Shown here: positions 1 through 6,904 of the stretch, piece after piece
Position numbering within the stretch: position 1 is the first letter of the stretch
Layout of the letters: each line of letters opens with the position of its first letter
Assembly: GCA_016872875.1 (NCBI GenBank)
Contig: VGYW01000339.1
Location: forward strand, 1 to 9,294
Reading direction: 5' to 3'
Origin: Planctomycetota bacterium
Lineage (GTDB): Bacteria; Planctomycetota; PUPC01; DSUN01
Length of the DNA: 9,294 nt
The notes under the pieces: model-generated
What the model was told of the DNA's origin: nothing
The model's input: only the letters and a program-made list of their open reading frames with translations
The model's database searches: none
Made by a program: the position numbers and the translations under genes

Positions 1-1903
1 TGGCGAACTTGTCTATGATCGGCCCCTCGGTGATGAAGTAGCGCTGCGGGTTCTCGAAGAAGTGGGCCAGGCCGTAGCGGAAGTAGCGGATGGCGTCGAG
101 GGCGTCCTGCGACGGGACGATCTGCTGAAAGCCCGTGGCCGCGGCCGTGGGCACCTGGCGCGGGTCGGTGAGCTCGTGGACGACGATGGGGATGGGGTTG
201 CTGGCGTTGAAGAGCTGCCAGGTGTAGGCGGCGAAGGCATCGTCGGCCAGGCCATAGCTGCCCTTGCCGTCGTCGGCGTAGGTGTAGACGCTCACGCCCT
301 GGAAGTGGCGGGTCAGCTCGGTCGGCAGCCCCTTGTTGTTGCCGAGGCGATGGACGACCGCGATGTGGCCCGAGAAGCCGAGCGAGAGGCGCGAGGTCTG
401 CTGAAGCCCCCTCCCATCCGGCGTCAGGATGCCCTTTGGCGGGAAGTTGGTGTTGCCCAGGATGAGATAGCGGTTGCCATAGTCGTCCGCGATGTCCATC
501 CCCTGGAGGCAGGCGAAGTCCTTGGAGCTGTTCCGCTCGCAGTCGGCGATGATCTTCGGCCAGTCTTCGGCGCGCAGCTTCTCGAAGCGCTCGGCGAAGA
601 CGACGGCCCGATAGCCCGCCGCCTTGGCCGCCCGCGCCCATTGGGCGATGGAGCCGCGCCCCTCCGAGTAGCGGGTGCGCGGGCCGACGAGGAGCTTGTT
701 CATCTCCTGCGGCTTCGTCACCAGCGGGTCGGGGATTTCGTCGTAGAAGGGCGAGCCGCGCCAATAGGCTATATTCGGGGCGTGATGCGCCCACGTGGGC
801 GGAAGCTCGACCTTCTTCCAATCCACGACGGCGAAGTCGGGGATCGGCTCGTCGGGCAGGCTTCGAGGCTTGAGCTTCGTCTCCCACGGCTCGGGCTTGC
901 CGCCGAGGCCCGCCTTTGTGCTGGCCTCCGCCGCCCAGCGAAGCAGATTGTCCAAGAGGACGCCCCAGTCGCTTGGCGTTTTCCCGTCGCCGCGCTCGAA
1001 GGCGATGCCGTTGAGCGGCCCTGTGGAGTTTTCTCCGACCTCTGTGCGCTTCTCATCGAAAGCATAGCTGAGGAGGTAGTAGGCGCCGAGGCCAACGACG
1101 GCGACCCGCCCCTTCCCCGCTTCGCGTGCGGCGGCGAGGGTGGGCGCCTTGCCTGAATCGCCATCCACCCACTTGTAGGCGTCACCGAGGCGCACGCACT
1201 TGCTGGACTTCTCGCCCAAGGCAAGCGGCTTCCATGCCCGGTCCTTGGGCAGGAGCGGGTTGGTCGAGTAGGCGTCATCCCATCGCATGCACACGCCGGG
1301 ATAGGCCAGCGCGCGGACGCCTTCCGTGGCGGGGTGCCTGGCGATGCTGCGCGTCCAGGAGTAGACGAATGGCGCATTGTACACCTTGGGTCCGGGGATG
1401 GCGTTGGCGTCGTCGCGGACGGTTTCCCAGCCGACCTCCATCTTCCAGGGAGCGAGCGCGGCGTTGAGCGTGGCGGCCACCTGGCTCCCCGCCTCGGCCA
1501 TCAGCGGGACGACGACGAGGCCGCCGCCCTCCGCCACGTATTGCTGGAGGAGCTTGACGTTGGCGGCGACATTCAGGAGCACGACGCCATCGGGGGCGTA
1601 GTAGGCGCCGCCATTGAAGTCAGAGAGGCCCGCGAGGACGACGACGCTGAATTGGCAGAGATAGTCGAGGGTGAGCGGCTCCTTGTCGCTGGCCTTGCGG
1701 TGCAGGTAGCCGCGTTCATCGAGCCGCTTCGCCACGGCGGGGTCGAGGGGGAGTTGTCCGGCCCCGCCCGGCCCCATCACGAAAAGGACACTGACCGGCC
1801 CGCCCCCCTTGCCGCCGGCCTTTGGCTCGGGCAGGCCTGCCGCCCAAGCCGCGACACCGAGGAGCACGCTGGAAGCGAAGAAGAGGCAACGGCGCTTGCC
1901 CAT
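1..1903 (-). CDS. Exported GATase-like plus degenerate PHP-like protein, C-terminus cut by window edge
   Basis: An open frame of 634 codons runs from ATG at 1903 to the left edge without a stop, so the true C-terminus is missing. The start is fixed by AGAGGAG six bases upstream. Residues 1-21 form a signal peptide (KRR, then a hydrophobic stretch ending AAWA), so export is likely. Residues about 37-155 resemble a GATase/flavodoxin-like domain (VSVLFVMGPGG, a hydrophobic FSVVVLAGL strand, LLQQYVAEGGGLVVVP). Residues about 403-580 align by eye with PHP domains: RYSEGRGSIAQWARAAKAAGY (411-430, last residue of that stretch Y431 excluded), VVFAER (434-439) and DDYGNRYLILG (473-483). The histidines expected in HxHT, FT(D/E)H and GNH are G407/R409, R439 and R478, so a normal PHP metal site looks impossible. 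It probably binds a ligand or acts as a scaffold rather than as a phosphoesterase, which is inference. It follows a carbonic anhydrase gene by 13 bases and is probably co-transcribed with it. Confidence 0.8.
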   Translation of the reverse strand, partial: MGKRRCLFFASSVLLGVAAWAAGLPEPKAGGKGGGPVSVLFVMGPGGAGQLPLDPAVAKRLDERGYLHRKASDKEPLTLDYLCQFSVVVLAGLSDFNGGAYYAPDGVVLLNVAANVKLLQQYVAEGGGLVVVPLMAEAGSQVAATLNAALAPWKMEVGWETVRDDANAIPGPKVYNAPFVYSWTRSIARHPATEGVRALAYPGVCMRWDDAYSTNPLLPKDRAWKPLALGEKSSKCVRLGDAYKWVDGDSGKAPTLAAAREAGKGRVAVVGLGAYYLLSYAFDEKRTEVGENSTGPLNGIAFERGDGKTPSDWGVLLDNLLRWAAEASTKAGLGGKPEPWETKLKPRSLPDEPIPDFAVVDWKKVELPPTWAHHAPNIAYWRGSPFYDEIPDPLVTKPQEMNKLLVGPRTRYSEGRGSIAQWARAAKAAGYRAVVFAERFEKLRAEDWPKIIADCERNSSKDFACLQGMDIADDYGNRYLILGNTNFPPKGILTPDGRGLQQTSRLSLGFSGHIAVVHRLGNNKGLPTELTRHFQGVSVYTYADDGKGSYGLADDAFAAYTWQLFNASNPIPIVVHELTDPRQVPTAAATGFQQIVPSQDALDAIRYFRYGLAHFFENPQRYFITEGPIIDKFA

Positions 1904-1916
1904 GAATTCTCCTCTG

Positions 1917-2552
1917 TCAGCCAAACAAGCGCGCCTGGTCAGGGTGATGCCCAAGCCAGCGGACGGTGCCATCCGCGACATCGTAGAGAGCGCCGACGAC
2001 GTGCAGCCTCTTCGCCCTTGCCGCCTCGCGGACGAGGGGCGCCCGCACGGAGAGGTCTTCGATGCTCTGCCAGACGTTTGCGACGGCGGCCTCGCGCAGG
2101 AGGGCCTGGCCTTCGAGGTCGGGGCGTGCTCGGCGCGCCGCGGCCACGGCCAGGCGCACGCTGCCCGACAGGCTCAGCAGGCTGAACGGCAGCCGTTCCT
2201 CCAGCACCACGGCATTCACGAGCCGGCAGTCCGTGTGGCCGAGGACGACGATGAGCGGGACGCCCAGACGCACGACGGCGTAGTCGAGCGACGCGGCCTC
2301 ATCCGCGCCGCACACGTAGCCCGCCACGCGGGCGACGAAGAGGTCGCCGACGCCCACGTCGAAGACCAGTTCCACGGGCACCCGCGGGTCGCAGCACGAA
2401 AGGACTGCGGCGAGCGGGGGTCCGCCTCCCGCCGCGGTTTCCTTGAGGCGCGGGCGCCCGAGGTTCGGGTGCTTGCCCCGCCCGGCGGCAAACCGGGCGT
2501 TCCCTTCCTTCAGGAGCGACAGGGCTTGTTCGGGGCCCGGTGTCCTCCTCAT
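1917..2552 (-). CDS. Beta-class carbonic anhydrase
   Basis: The product interconverts CO2 and bicarbonate with a zinc ion and is predicted cytoplasmic, with no signal peptide. Numbered from the chosen ATG (211 residues, usual length for the family), the zinc ligands are C53, H106 and C109 in the motifs SCCDPRV and GHTDC. The Asp-Arg dyad of the family is D55/R57. GDLFVARVAGY and the C-terminal VVGALYDVADGTVRWLG also match the family. The ATG at 2552 is preceded by AGGAGG with a 4-base spacer. A longer reading from GTG at 2603 is unlikely because it would overlap the -10 box of the promoter at 2604-2631. The gene is first in an operon with the exported PHP-like protein, 13 bases downstream. 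Residue V76 stands where many homologues have Asn in RNAGN; this is a clade-type variation and not a catalytic loss. Confidence 0.93.
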   Translation of the reverse strand: MRRTPGPEQALSLLKEGNARFAAGRGKHPNLGRPRLKETAAGGGPPLAAVLSCCDPRVPVELVFDVGVGDLFVARVAGYVCGADEAASLDYAVVRLGVPLIVVLGHTDCRLVNAVVLEERLPFSLLSLSGSVRLAVAAARRARPDLEGQALLREAAVANVWQSIEDLSVRAPLVREAARAKRLHVVGALYDVADGTVRWLGHHPDQARLFG

Positions 2553-2603
2553 GGCGCCTCCTGGGTGAAGCCCGGTTGTGACGGGCGAATCGCCGCTTCT
2601 CAC

Positions 2604-2631
2604 AGTGTAGGCAGGCGGCGGGCGTTGTCAA
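2604..2631 (-). promoter_or_regulatory. Sigma70-type promoter of the carbonic anhydrase operon
   Basis: On the minus strand a perfect -35 box TTGACA (2631-2626) is followed after 16 bases by TACACT (2609-2604, four of six consensus bases). The expected transcript would begin near 2597 and carry a leader of about 45 bases before the AGGAGG site and the ATG at 2552. It sits in the divergent gap facing the TPR-like gene. Confidence 0.6.
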
Positions 2632-2638
2632 CCGCCGA

Positions 2639-2667
2639 TTGCAGAGCCGGGGCGAGTGTCATACAAT
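2639..2667 (+). promoter_or_regulatory. Candidate sigma70-type promoter of the TPR-like gene
   Basis: TTGCAG (2639-2644), a 17-base spacer and TACAAT (2662-2667, five of six consensus bases) lie in the divergent gap about 50 bases before the ATG at 2716. The -35 box is weak (only TTG matches), so the call rests mostly on the -10 box and spacing. It lies back-to-back with the stronger carbonic anhydrase promoter, so one regulator could affect both. Confidence 0.4.
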
Positions 2668-2715
2668 GCACGCGCTTGAACGAGGTCCATCAGAGTGCAA
2701 TGGGGGCCGATTGAG

Positions 2716-3240
2716 ATGAGCGAGACGCCATCGGAGCTCGTGGCGAGGGCGGAGGAGTGGCTGAGGCAGAGGCGGTTCGGGGAGGCCGCCAGGTGCTTCG
2801 AGGCGGCGGAGGCGGCGGCGAGGTCGAAGGCGGGCAGGGCGGAACTCCTGAGGCGGGGGGCAGACGCCTACGTGGAGGAGCGCTCGACGAGCGAGGCCGG
2901 ACGCTGCTTCCTGAAGGCGAGCGGGCTGCTGGAGGGGAAGGACAAGGCGGACTGCCTGATGGCTTACTGGCGAGCACTCGTCCTCGCGATAGCGGGCGAC
3001 CTGTACGACTGCGGCTTCGAGTGGAAGGGCGAGCCGGACCACCACGACGACCACGTGGCCTACCAGCAGAGCGTCCAGAAGCGCGAGGAGGAGGCGGTGC
3101 GGGTGCTCAGCGAGGCCCTGCGCATCGAGGGGATTGACCGTGACGCCATCATCGCGGAGGCCAGGGCGGAGTGCCGAAGGCGCGAGAAGGACGGCTGGGG
3201 AGCAGCGCACTGCTGGGCGATTGTGGCGAGGGCGACTTGA
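2716..3240 (+). CDS. Small TPR-like helical protein, function unknown
   Basis: A 174-residue, charged, helix-rich protein without signal peptide or membrane segment, so cytoplasmic. Two helical hairpins with TPR-like spacing are visible: residues about 5-36 (ELVARAEEWL then RRFGEAARCFEAAEAAA) and about 40-75 (ELLRRGADAYVEER then EAGRCFLKASGLL). Residues 120-165 form a further charged helical stretch. Between them lies an acidic/histidine cluster DHHDDH (108-113), which could bind a metal but has no known family meaning to me. TPR folds are usually protein-binding scaffolds. The ATG at 2716 was chosen over the GTG at 2695; both lack a convincing ribosome binding site (GGGGG lies nine bases before the ATG). 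The glycoside hydrolase gene follows after 74 bases. No specific family recognised. Confidence 0.7.
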   Translation: MSETPSELVARAEEWLRQRRFGEAARCFEAAEAAARSKAGRAELLRRGADAYVEERSTSEAGRCFLKASGLLEGKDKADCLMAYWRALVLAIAGDLYDCGFEWKGEPDHHDDHVAYQQSVQKREEEAVRVLSEALRIEGIDRDAIIAEARAECRRREKDGWGAAHCWAIVARAT

Positions 3241-3265
3241 CGCGCCGGGGCGCGCCAGGTAATGT
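3237..3265 (+). promoter_or_regulatory. Candidate promoter of the glycoside hydrolase gene, overlapping the previous stop
   Basis: TTGACG (3237-3242) overlaps the TGA stop of the TPR-like gene and is followed after 17 bases by TAATGT (3260-3265, three of six). The spacer contains the palindrome CGCGCCGGGGCGCG (3241-3254), a possible operator or a hairpin at the end of the upstream transcript. The -10 box is weak, so this is tentative. Confidence 0.3.
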
Positions 3266-3314
3266 ATCCGTCTCAGGCTTTGGCCTCAGAAGGCGAACCC
3301 GGAGCACGCGGAGC

Positions 3315-5432
3315 ATGCGCAAGCTGGCCAAGGTGGGCGATTGCACGGCCGAGGTGCTCGCGAAGGGCAAGACGTTCGTCGGACTCGCCGAGGTCCGCAT
3401 CGGGAAGACCAGTGTGCGGTCGGGACGCCTCCCCCTCCGGCCCTATGCCCAGACATTCACAGGACTTGAGCTTGCGGGGCTGGACCTCCTGGTCATCGAG
3501 GAGAAAAGAACAAGCGTGCGCATCAGGACAAAGGCGACCTTTCGACCCCTGCCCGTCAAGCTCCTGCGCGACCACAGCTTCGATCCGATCCACGAGACAG
3601 GCGACTGGGACCGGGAGCGGCTGGCGGGGACGGGACGGCTCGACATCGTGCTGAAGCCCGCCAGGGATTGCTTCGGGGGCGTGGCCTTCGAGGGCCTCTC
3701 CTACCACTACGAGTACGAGAGCAGGGACGTCCCGCTCTTCTACCTCATGGATATGGCGAGCTGGGAGCTTGACGGCGACATCGAGGGGGCGACCGCCATC
3801 TCGCAATCGTCCTGTTCCGCGCCCACGGCCACCTTCGCCGCCGACACGAAGTGGACGACCGAGGGGGTGATCCACTGGGACGACGCAGCGTCCGCCGCCA
3901 ACCCCGTCATGACCCACAACCTGCCCCGCTGGGCCTCCCACCAGGCGTTCGACTTCCAGTGCAAGGGCGGCAACACCCTCCTCGGCCTCTTCGAGCGCGT
4001 CGCACTCATCCGCAGCATCCTCATGCGCGAGCAGGGAAAGCCAGAGCTCAAGTGCTTCGACAAGCACATCTTCGACCAGGCGCTCAAGGTCAAGACCTCG
4101 GCCAAGAGCATCCTCCTCAATTGTGGGGCACGCGGCTCGCGTGCCAGGCGCGTTGGTGGCACAGGCGTCTCACCTGTGGGACCCACAGGCCGGAGGCCTG
4201 TGCCACCGGAGACCGAGACCGCCCAGAAGAACCTGTGGACGTGGGTGTTTGATGAAGTGGCGGACAGAGCGAGGGCGGAGTTTGGGCTGAAGGAGGAGCC
4301 GCTCATCCCTCGCCTGTGCCAGAACCACTGGCACAACTTCACCATTGACACCTATCGCCGCGACCTGTTGCCCGCGGCCATCGCCCTCGGCTTCAAGGCG
4401 CTCTTCGTGGACAACTTGAACAAGTCGGCCATGACCGAGCGCTGCCCGCACCCCGACTTTCAGTGGAACATGTGCTGCGGCCACGAATACGAGGTCGCGC
4501 CCCGCCTCGGCGGCCCCGCCGCCCTCAAACGCCTTGTGGACGACTGCCGCGAGCACGGCATCCGCATCTTCGCCTGGACCAACAACGGCCAGGCCCTCTC
4601 CTCGCCCGTCAACGCCGCCGAGCGCGACGACAAGGGCTGGTTCGTCCGCATGGAGGACACCCGCCTCAAGTACGGCGGCGCCTACGCCGCTGTCTTCAGC
4701 ATCATGGACATGGGCGTCGAGGGCGCGCGGCGCTATTGGGTGGACTGCCTGAAGAAGATCAAGGCCGAGACCGGGCTTGACGGCTACCTTTACGACAGCT
4801 TCTATAACCTCGGCTTCATGCCCGTCAACTACCGCACGGGCAAGCCGAGCACCCAGTGGCGAGGGCTGCTCGCCGCGTTCAAGGAGCTTCAGGACGCGGG
4901 CGTCCACTTCCTCATCGAAAGCTTCGGCCCCTTCGGCAGTCCGCAGCACGGCTGCCCCGCCGCCTACGCCGAGCCGCACAACATCTTCGCCTGCTACAAA
5001 GTGACCGGCGGCTTCGGCTACACCACAATCCCCACGACCAGCCCCATCCAGATCGAGCAGGAGGTGGGCACCCTCTACCGCTTCTTCGCCCACATGGCCT
5101 CGCCCAGCTTTGGCCTCTTCTACAACGGCGTGCGCATTGACCGCATCTGGACCGAGCGCCACAAGCGCGTGCTGGCCGACTACAACGAGAGCCTGCCGCA
5201 CATGCACAAGCGGTTTCTCCAGGAGGACGGCCAGGGCGTCCTCTGGCACGACGCCGCGGGCGAGCGTGCGACCCTGTGGAACTTCGCCGAGCGCGACGCC
5301 GCCCTCCCAGGCCGCCTCCGCGACCTCACGGCCGGCCATGACCTGCGCCCCGCCCCGTCCTATCGCCTCCTCCCCTGGCACACGTATGCGATCACAGGAG
5401 CGCGCCCGCTCCCCATCGCCGTGGGCGGCTGA
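3315..5432 (+). CDS. TIM-barrel glycoside hydrolase, alpha-galactosidase-like (clan GH-D type), with an in-frame repeat insertion
   Basis: A 705-residue protein without signal peptide, probably cytoplasmic and acting on imported oligosaccharides. Residues about 1-240 are strand-rich, as in the beta-sandwich domain preceding the barrel in GH36-like enzymes. Residues about 330-610 read as a (beta/alpha)8 barrel: GFKALFVDN (359-367), LKRLVDDCREHGIRIFAWTNN (404-424, shown to N424), GLDGYLYDSFYNLGF (487-501) and HFLIESFGPFG (531-541). D366, D494 and E535 at strand ends are candidate catalytic or sugar-binding residues; D494 is my best guess for the nucleophile. A small strand-rich C-terminal domain follows (about 635-700). 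Residues 271-298 are encoded by two palindromic repeats and look foreign (GTGVSPVGPTGRRPVPP). The ATG at 3315 has GGAG ten bases upstream; a GTG at 3171 would overlap the preceding gene with non-homologous sequence. Exact family and substrate are not resolved. Confidence 0.75.
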   Translation: MRKLAKVGDCTAEVLAKGKTFVGLAEVRIGKTSVRSGRLPLRPYAQTFTGLELAGLDLLVIEEKRTSVRIRTKATFRPLPVKLLRDHSFDPIHETGDWDRERLAGTGRLDIVLKPARDCFGGVAFEGLSYHYEYESRDVPLFYLMDMASWELDGDIEGATAISQSSCSAPTATFAADTKWTTEGVIHWDDAASAANPVMTHNLPRWASHQAFDFQCKGGNTLLGLFERVALIRSILMREQGKPELKCFDKHIFDQALKVKTSAKSILLNCGARGSRARRVGGTGVSPVGPTGRRPVPPETETAQKNLWTWVFDEVADRARAEFGLKEEPLIPRLCQNHWHNFTIDTYRRDLLPAAIALGFKALFVDNLNKSAMTERCPHPDFQWNMCCGHEYEVAPRLGGPAALKRLVDDCREHGIRIFAWTNNGQALSSPVNAAERDDKGWFVRMEDTRLKYGGAYAAVFSIMDMGVEGARRYWVDCLKKIKAETGLDGYLYDSFYNLGFMPVNYRTGKPSTQWRGLLAAFKELQDAGVHFLIESFGPFGSPQHGCPAAYAEPHNIFACYKVTGGFGYTTIPTTSPIQIEQEVGTLYRFFAHMASPSFGLFYNGVRIDRIWTERHKRVLADYNESLPHMHKRFLQEDGQGVLWHDAAGERATLWNFAERDAALPGRLRDLTAGHDLRPAPSYRLLPWHTYAITGARPLPIAVGG
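4127..4207 (+). repeat. Two adjacent palindromic repeat units inserted in frame inside the hydrolase gene
   Basis: The first unit (4127-4145) is a hairpin with eight perfect pairs around the loop GCT. The second (4155-4207) is an inverted repeat with 26-base arms 4155-4180 and 4182-4207 around one base. Each arm is itself a hairpin, CACAGG pairing with CCTGTG. Comparing the arms in one orientation, the inner pair G-C of the left becomes C-G in the right, a compensatory swap. The whole block is 81 bases, 27 codons, and keeps the reading frame open, encoding roughly residues 271-298. Because it is palindromic, the opposite strand encodes a similar peptide. I recall GTG-SPV-TG-PVPP peptides as common repeat-derived sequence in planctomycete-like genomes, from memory and unverified. 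Confidence 0.8.
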
Positions 5433-5496
5433 TAGATTCCGCGTGCAAGTGTGCATGCCCCACGATAGAGCGGCAAGTGCCTGATTGAGTGCGACA

Positions 5497-5615
5497 GCCT
5501 GTCGGAGTGCGGCAGCTTGATGCCGCTTTTCGGCCAGCTCCCGCTGAGGGTGTGAGCTTCGTGAACGTCCCAAGGCGCATGGAAAGCGGCGTCAAGCCGC
5601 CGCACTCCAACAGGC
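5497..5615. repeat. Nested inverted repeat with 33-base hairpin-forming arms
   Basis: Arms 5497-5529 and 5583-5615 are inverted copies matching at 30 of 33 positions, separated by 53 bases. Each arm folds on itself: left GCGGCA/TGCCGC around GCTTGA, right GCGGC/GCCGC around GTCAA. Two of the three differences between the arms are the two partners of one stem pair (A-T in the left, G-C in the right when read in the same orientation), so the hairpin is kept. The layout of two inverted hairpins resembles a REPIN/BIME unit. Confidence 0.85.
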
Positions 5616-5646
5616 TCTCGCCCTTCCCGATACGCACGCTCCAAGG

Positions 5647-5675
5647 TTGACTAGGACAGCCTTTCGTGGTATTGG
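5647..5675 (+). promoter_or_regulatory. Candidate promoter of ribonuclease D
   Basis: TTGACT (5647-5652, five of six) is followed after 17 bases by TATTGG (5670-5675, three of six). It would give a leader of about 60 bases before the GTG start at 5741. The -10 box is weak. Confidence 0.35.
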
Positions 5676-5740
5676 TTAGAGCAGAGAAGGGGTCCGAAGG
5701 TGATGGGCGTGGCCTACGCGTCTGAAGGAACTCTGTCCGG

Positions 5741-6904
5741 GTGACTCAGCACACCTGCACTCCCCAACAGTATGTTGACACGGCGCCCGCCCTCGGAGCG
5801 CTCGTCGCCCGGCTCAGAGGGGCCGGGCGGGTGGCGCTCGACACGGAGGCGGACAGCCTGCACAGCTACTACGAGAAGGTGTGCCTCATCCAGCTCGCGG
5901 CGGACGGCGAGGCGTACATTGTGGACCCGCTGGCGGGGCTCGCGCTTTCGGGGCTGCTGGACGTACTGGCGGCGAAGACCCTGCTCTTCCACGGCGCGGA
6001 CTACGACCTGCGGATGCTGCGGGCGTCGCTGCGCTTCCGGCCGCGGGGCGAGGTGCACGACACGATGATCGCCGCCCAGGTGATCGGCCTCAAGGATTTC
6101 GGCCTCGCCGCACTCGCCGAGCGCTTCTGCGGCGTGGCGCTCGCCAAGTCGAGCCGCAAGGCGGACTGGGCGCGCCGCCCCCTCACCCCCACGCAGTTGG
6201 CCTACGCCGCGGACGACGTGCGCCACCTGCCCGCCATCGCCGACGCCCTGCTCGAAGAGGTCCAGCGCCTCGGCCGCTACCACTGGTATCGCGAATCGTG
6301 CCAGCGCATGGTCGCTTCCACCGCGCGCGACCGCGTGCGCGACCCCGAGAACGCCTGGCGCATCAAGGGCCTCAAGGGCCTGAACGCCCACCAGCTCGCA
6401 TTCGTCCGCGAGCTCTGGCGCTGGCGCGAGAGCGAGGCCCAGCGTGCCGACAGGCCGCCCTTCATGGTCCTCGGCAATCCTCAGCTCCGCGACCTCGCGG
6501 TCTGGGCCGCCGCGCACCCCGCCGCCTCGCTCGCCCACGGCCCCAGGCTGCCGCGCAACTGCACCGGCCGCCGCCTCCATGCGCTCGAACGCGCCGTCGA
6601 GCACGCCAGGGCGCTCCCGAGGCCCGAATGGCCCAAGGACCGCGCGCGCGGCGGGAGCCGGCGGCCCGACGCCGCGTCGCACGCGGTGAGCGCGCTCATG
6701 GCCGAGTGCGCGCGCATCGCGGGCGACCTCGGCCTTGCGCCCCCGCTCCTCGCCTCGCGGGCCACCCTCGAGACCATCGTGGCTCGTAGGCCGCGCTCCG
6801 CGAGCGAGATTCTCGCGTGCAGCCCAATGCTCCCCTGGCAGGTCGAGCTCCTCGCACCTGCCATCCTCAATGTCCTCGGCACCGCGCCAGAAGAGGGCGT
6901 CTAG
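5741..6904 (+). CDS. rnd: Ribonuclease D, 3'-5' exoribonuclease
   Basis: The enzyme trims 3' ends of tRNA precursors and other small structured RNAs in the cytoplasm using two metal ions. It has 387 residues, close to the usual 375 or so. The DEDDy nuclease domain spans about 10-200: ALDTEAD gives D34 and E36 (Exo I), HGADYDLRML gives D89 (Exo II), and DWARRPL followed by YAADDV gives Y155 and D159 (Exo III). All catalytic residues are present. A first HRDC domain lies at about 205-295 (LKGLNAHQLAFVRELWRWRE) and a probable second at about 310-385, as in the classic enzyme. The GTG start is forced, because an in-frame TGA lies at 5723 and no other start codon falls between; AAGGA lies 11 bases upstream. 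It is flanked on both sides by inverted repeats. The small protein downstream may be read from the same transcript, 137 bases away. Confidence 0.93.
   Translation: MTQHTCTPQQYVDTAPALGALVARLRGAGRVALDTEADSLHSYYEKVCLIQLAADGEAYIVDPLAGLALSGLLDVLAAKTLLFHGADYDLRMLRASLRFRPRGEVHDTMIAAQVIGLKDFGLAALAERFCGVALAKSSRKADWARRPLTPTQLAYAADDVRHLPAIADALLEEVQRLGRYHWYRESCQRMVASTARDRVRDPENAWRIKGLKGLNAHQLAFVRELWRWRESEAQRADRPPFMVLGNPQLRDLAVWAAAHPAASLAHGPRLPRNCTGRRLHALERAVEHARALPRPEWPKDRARGGSRRPDAASHAVSALMAECARIAGDLGLAPPLLASRATLETIVARRPRSASEILACSPMLPWQVELLAPAILNVLGTAPEEGV

Larger units (their letters stand above)
5433..5740. other. Gene-free gap holding a large inverted repeat and a candidate promoter
   Basis: No credible coding sequence lies here. 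The stretch contains the nested inverted repeat at 5497-5615 and, near its right end, a candidate promoter for ribonuclease D. No T-tract terminator follows the hydrolase stop; the inverted repeat may serve as a transcript end by structure alone. Confidence 0.7.

Noticed and set aside
62..1156. A 364-codon plus-strand frame across the PHP-like gene
   Set aside because: The minus strand has a signal peptide, a ribosome binding site and PHP-like motifs continuous over 634 codons; the plus frame has neither a start signal nor recognisable motifs.
2553..2603. A longer carbonic anhydrase from GTG at 2603
   Set aside because: It would begin inside or next to the -10 box and lacks a ribosome binding site, whereas ATG at 2552 has AGGAGG.
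3171..3314. A longer glycoside hydrolase from GTG at 3171
   Set aside because: The added 48 residues are Arg/Gly-rich out-of-frame sequence of the upstream gene, without domain similarity.
4170..5573. A 467-codon open frame antisense to the glycoside hydrolase
   Set aside because: It mirrors a gene with clear barrel motifs, is low in recognisable features and arises from high third-position GC in the real frame.
5497..5615. Intrinsic terminator after the glycoside hydrolase
   Set aside because: Strong hairpins are present but no T-tract follows, and the inverted arms with compensatory change fit a repeat element better.
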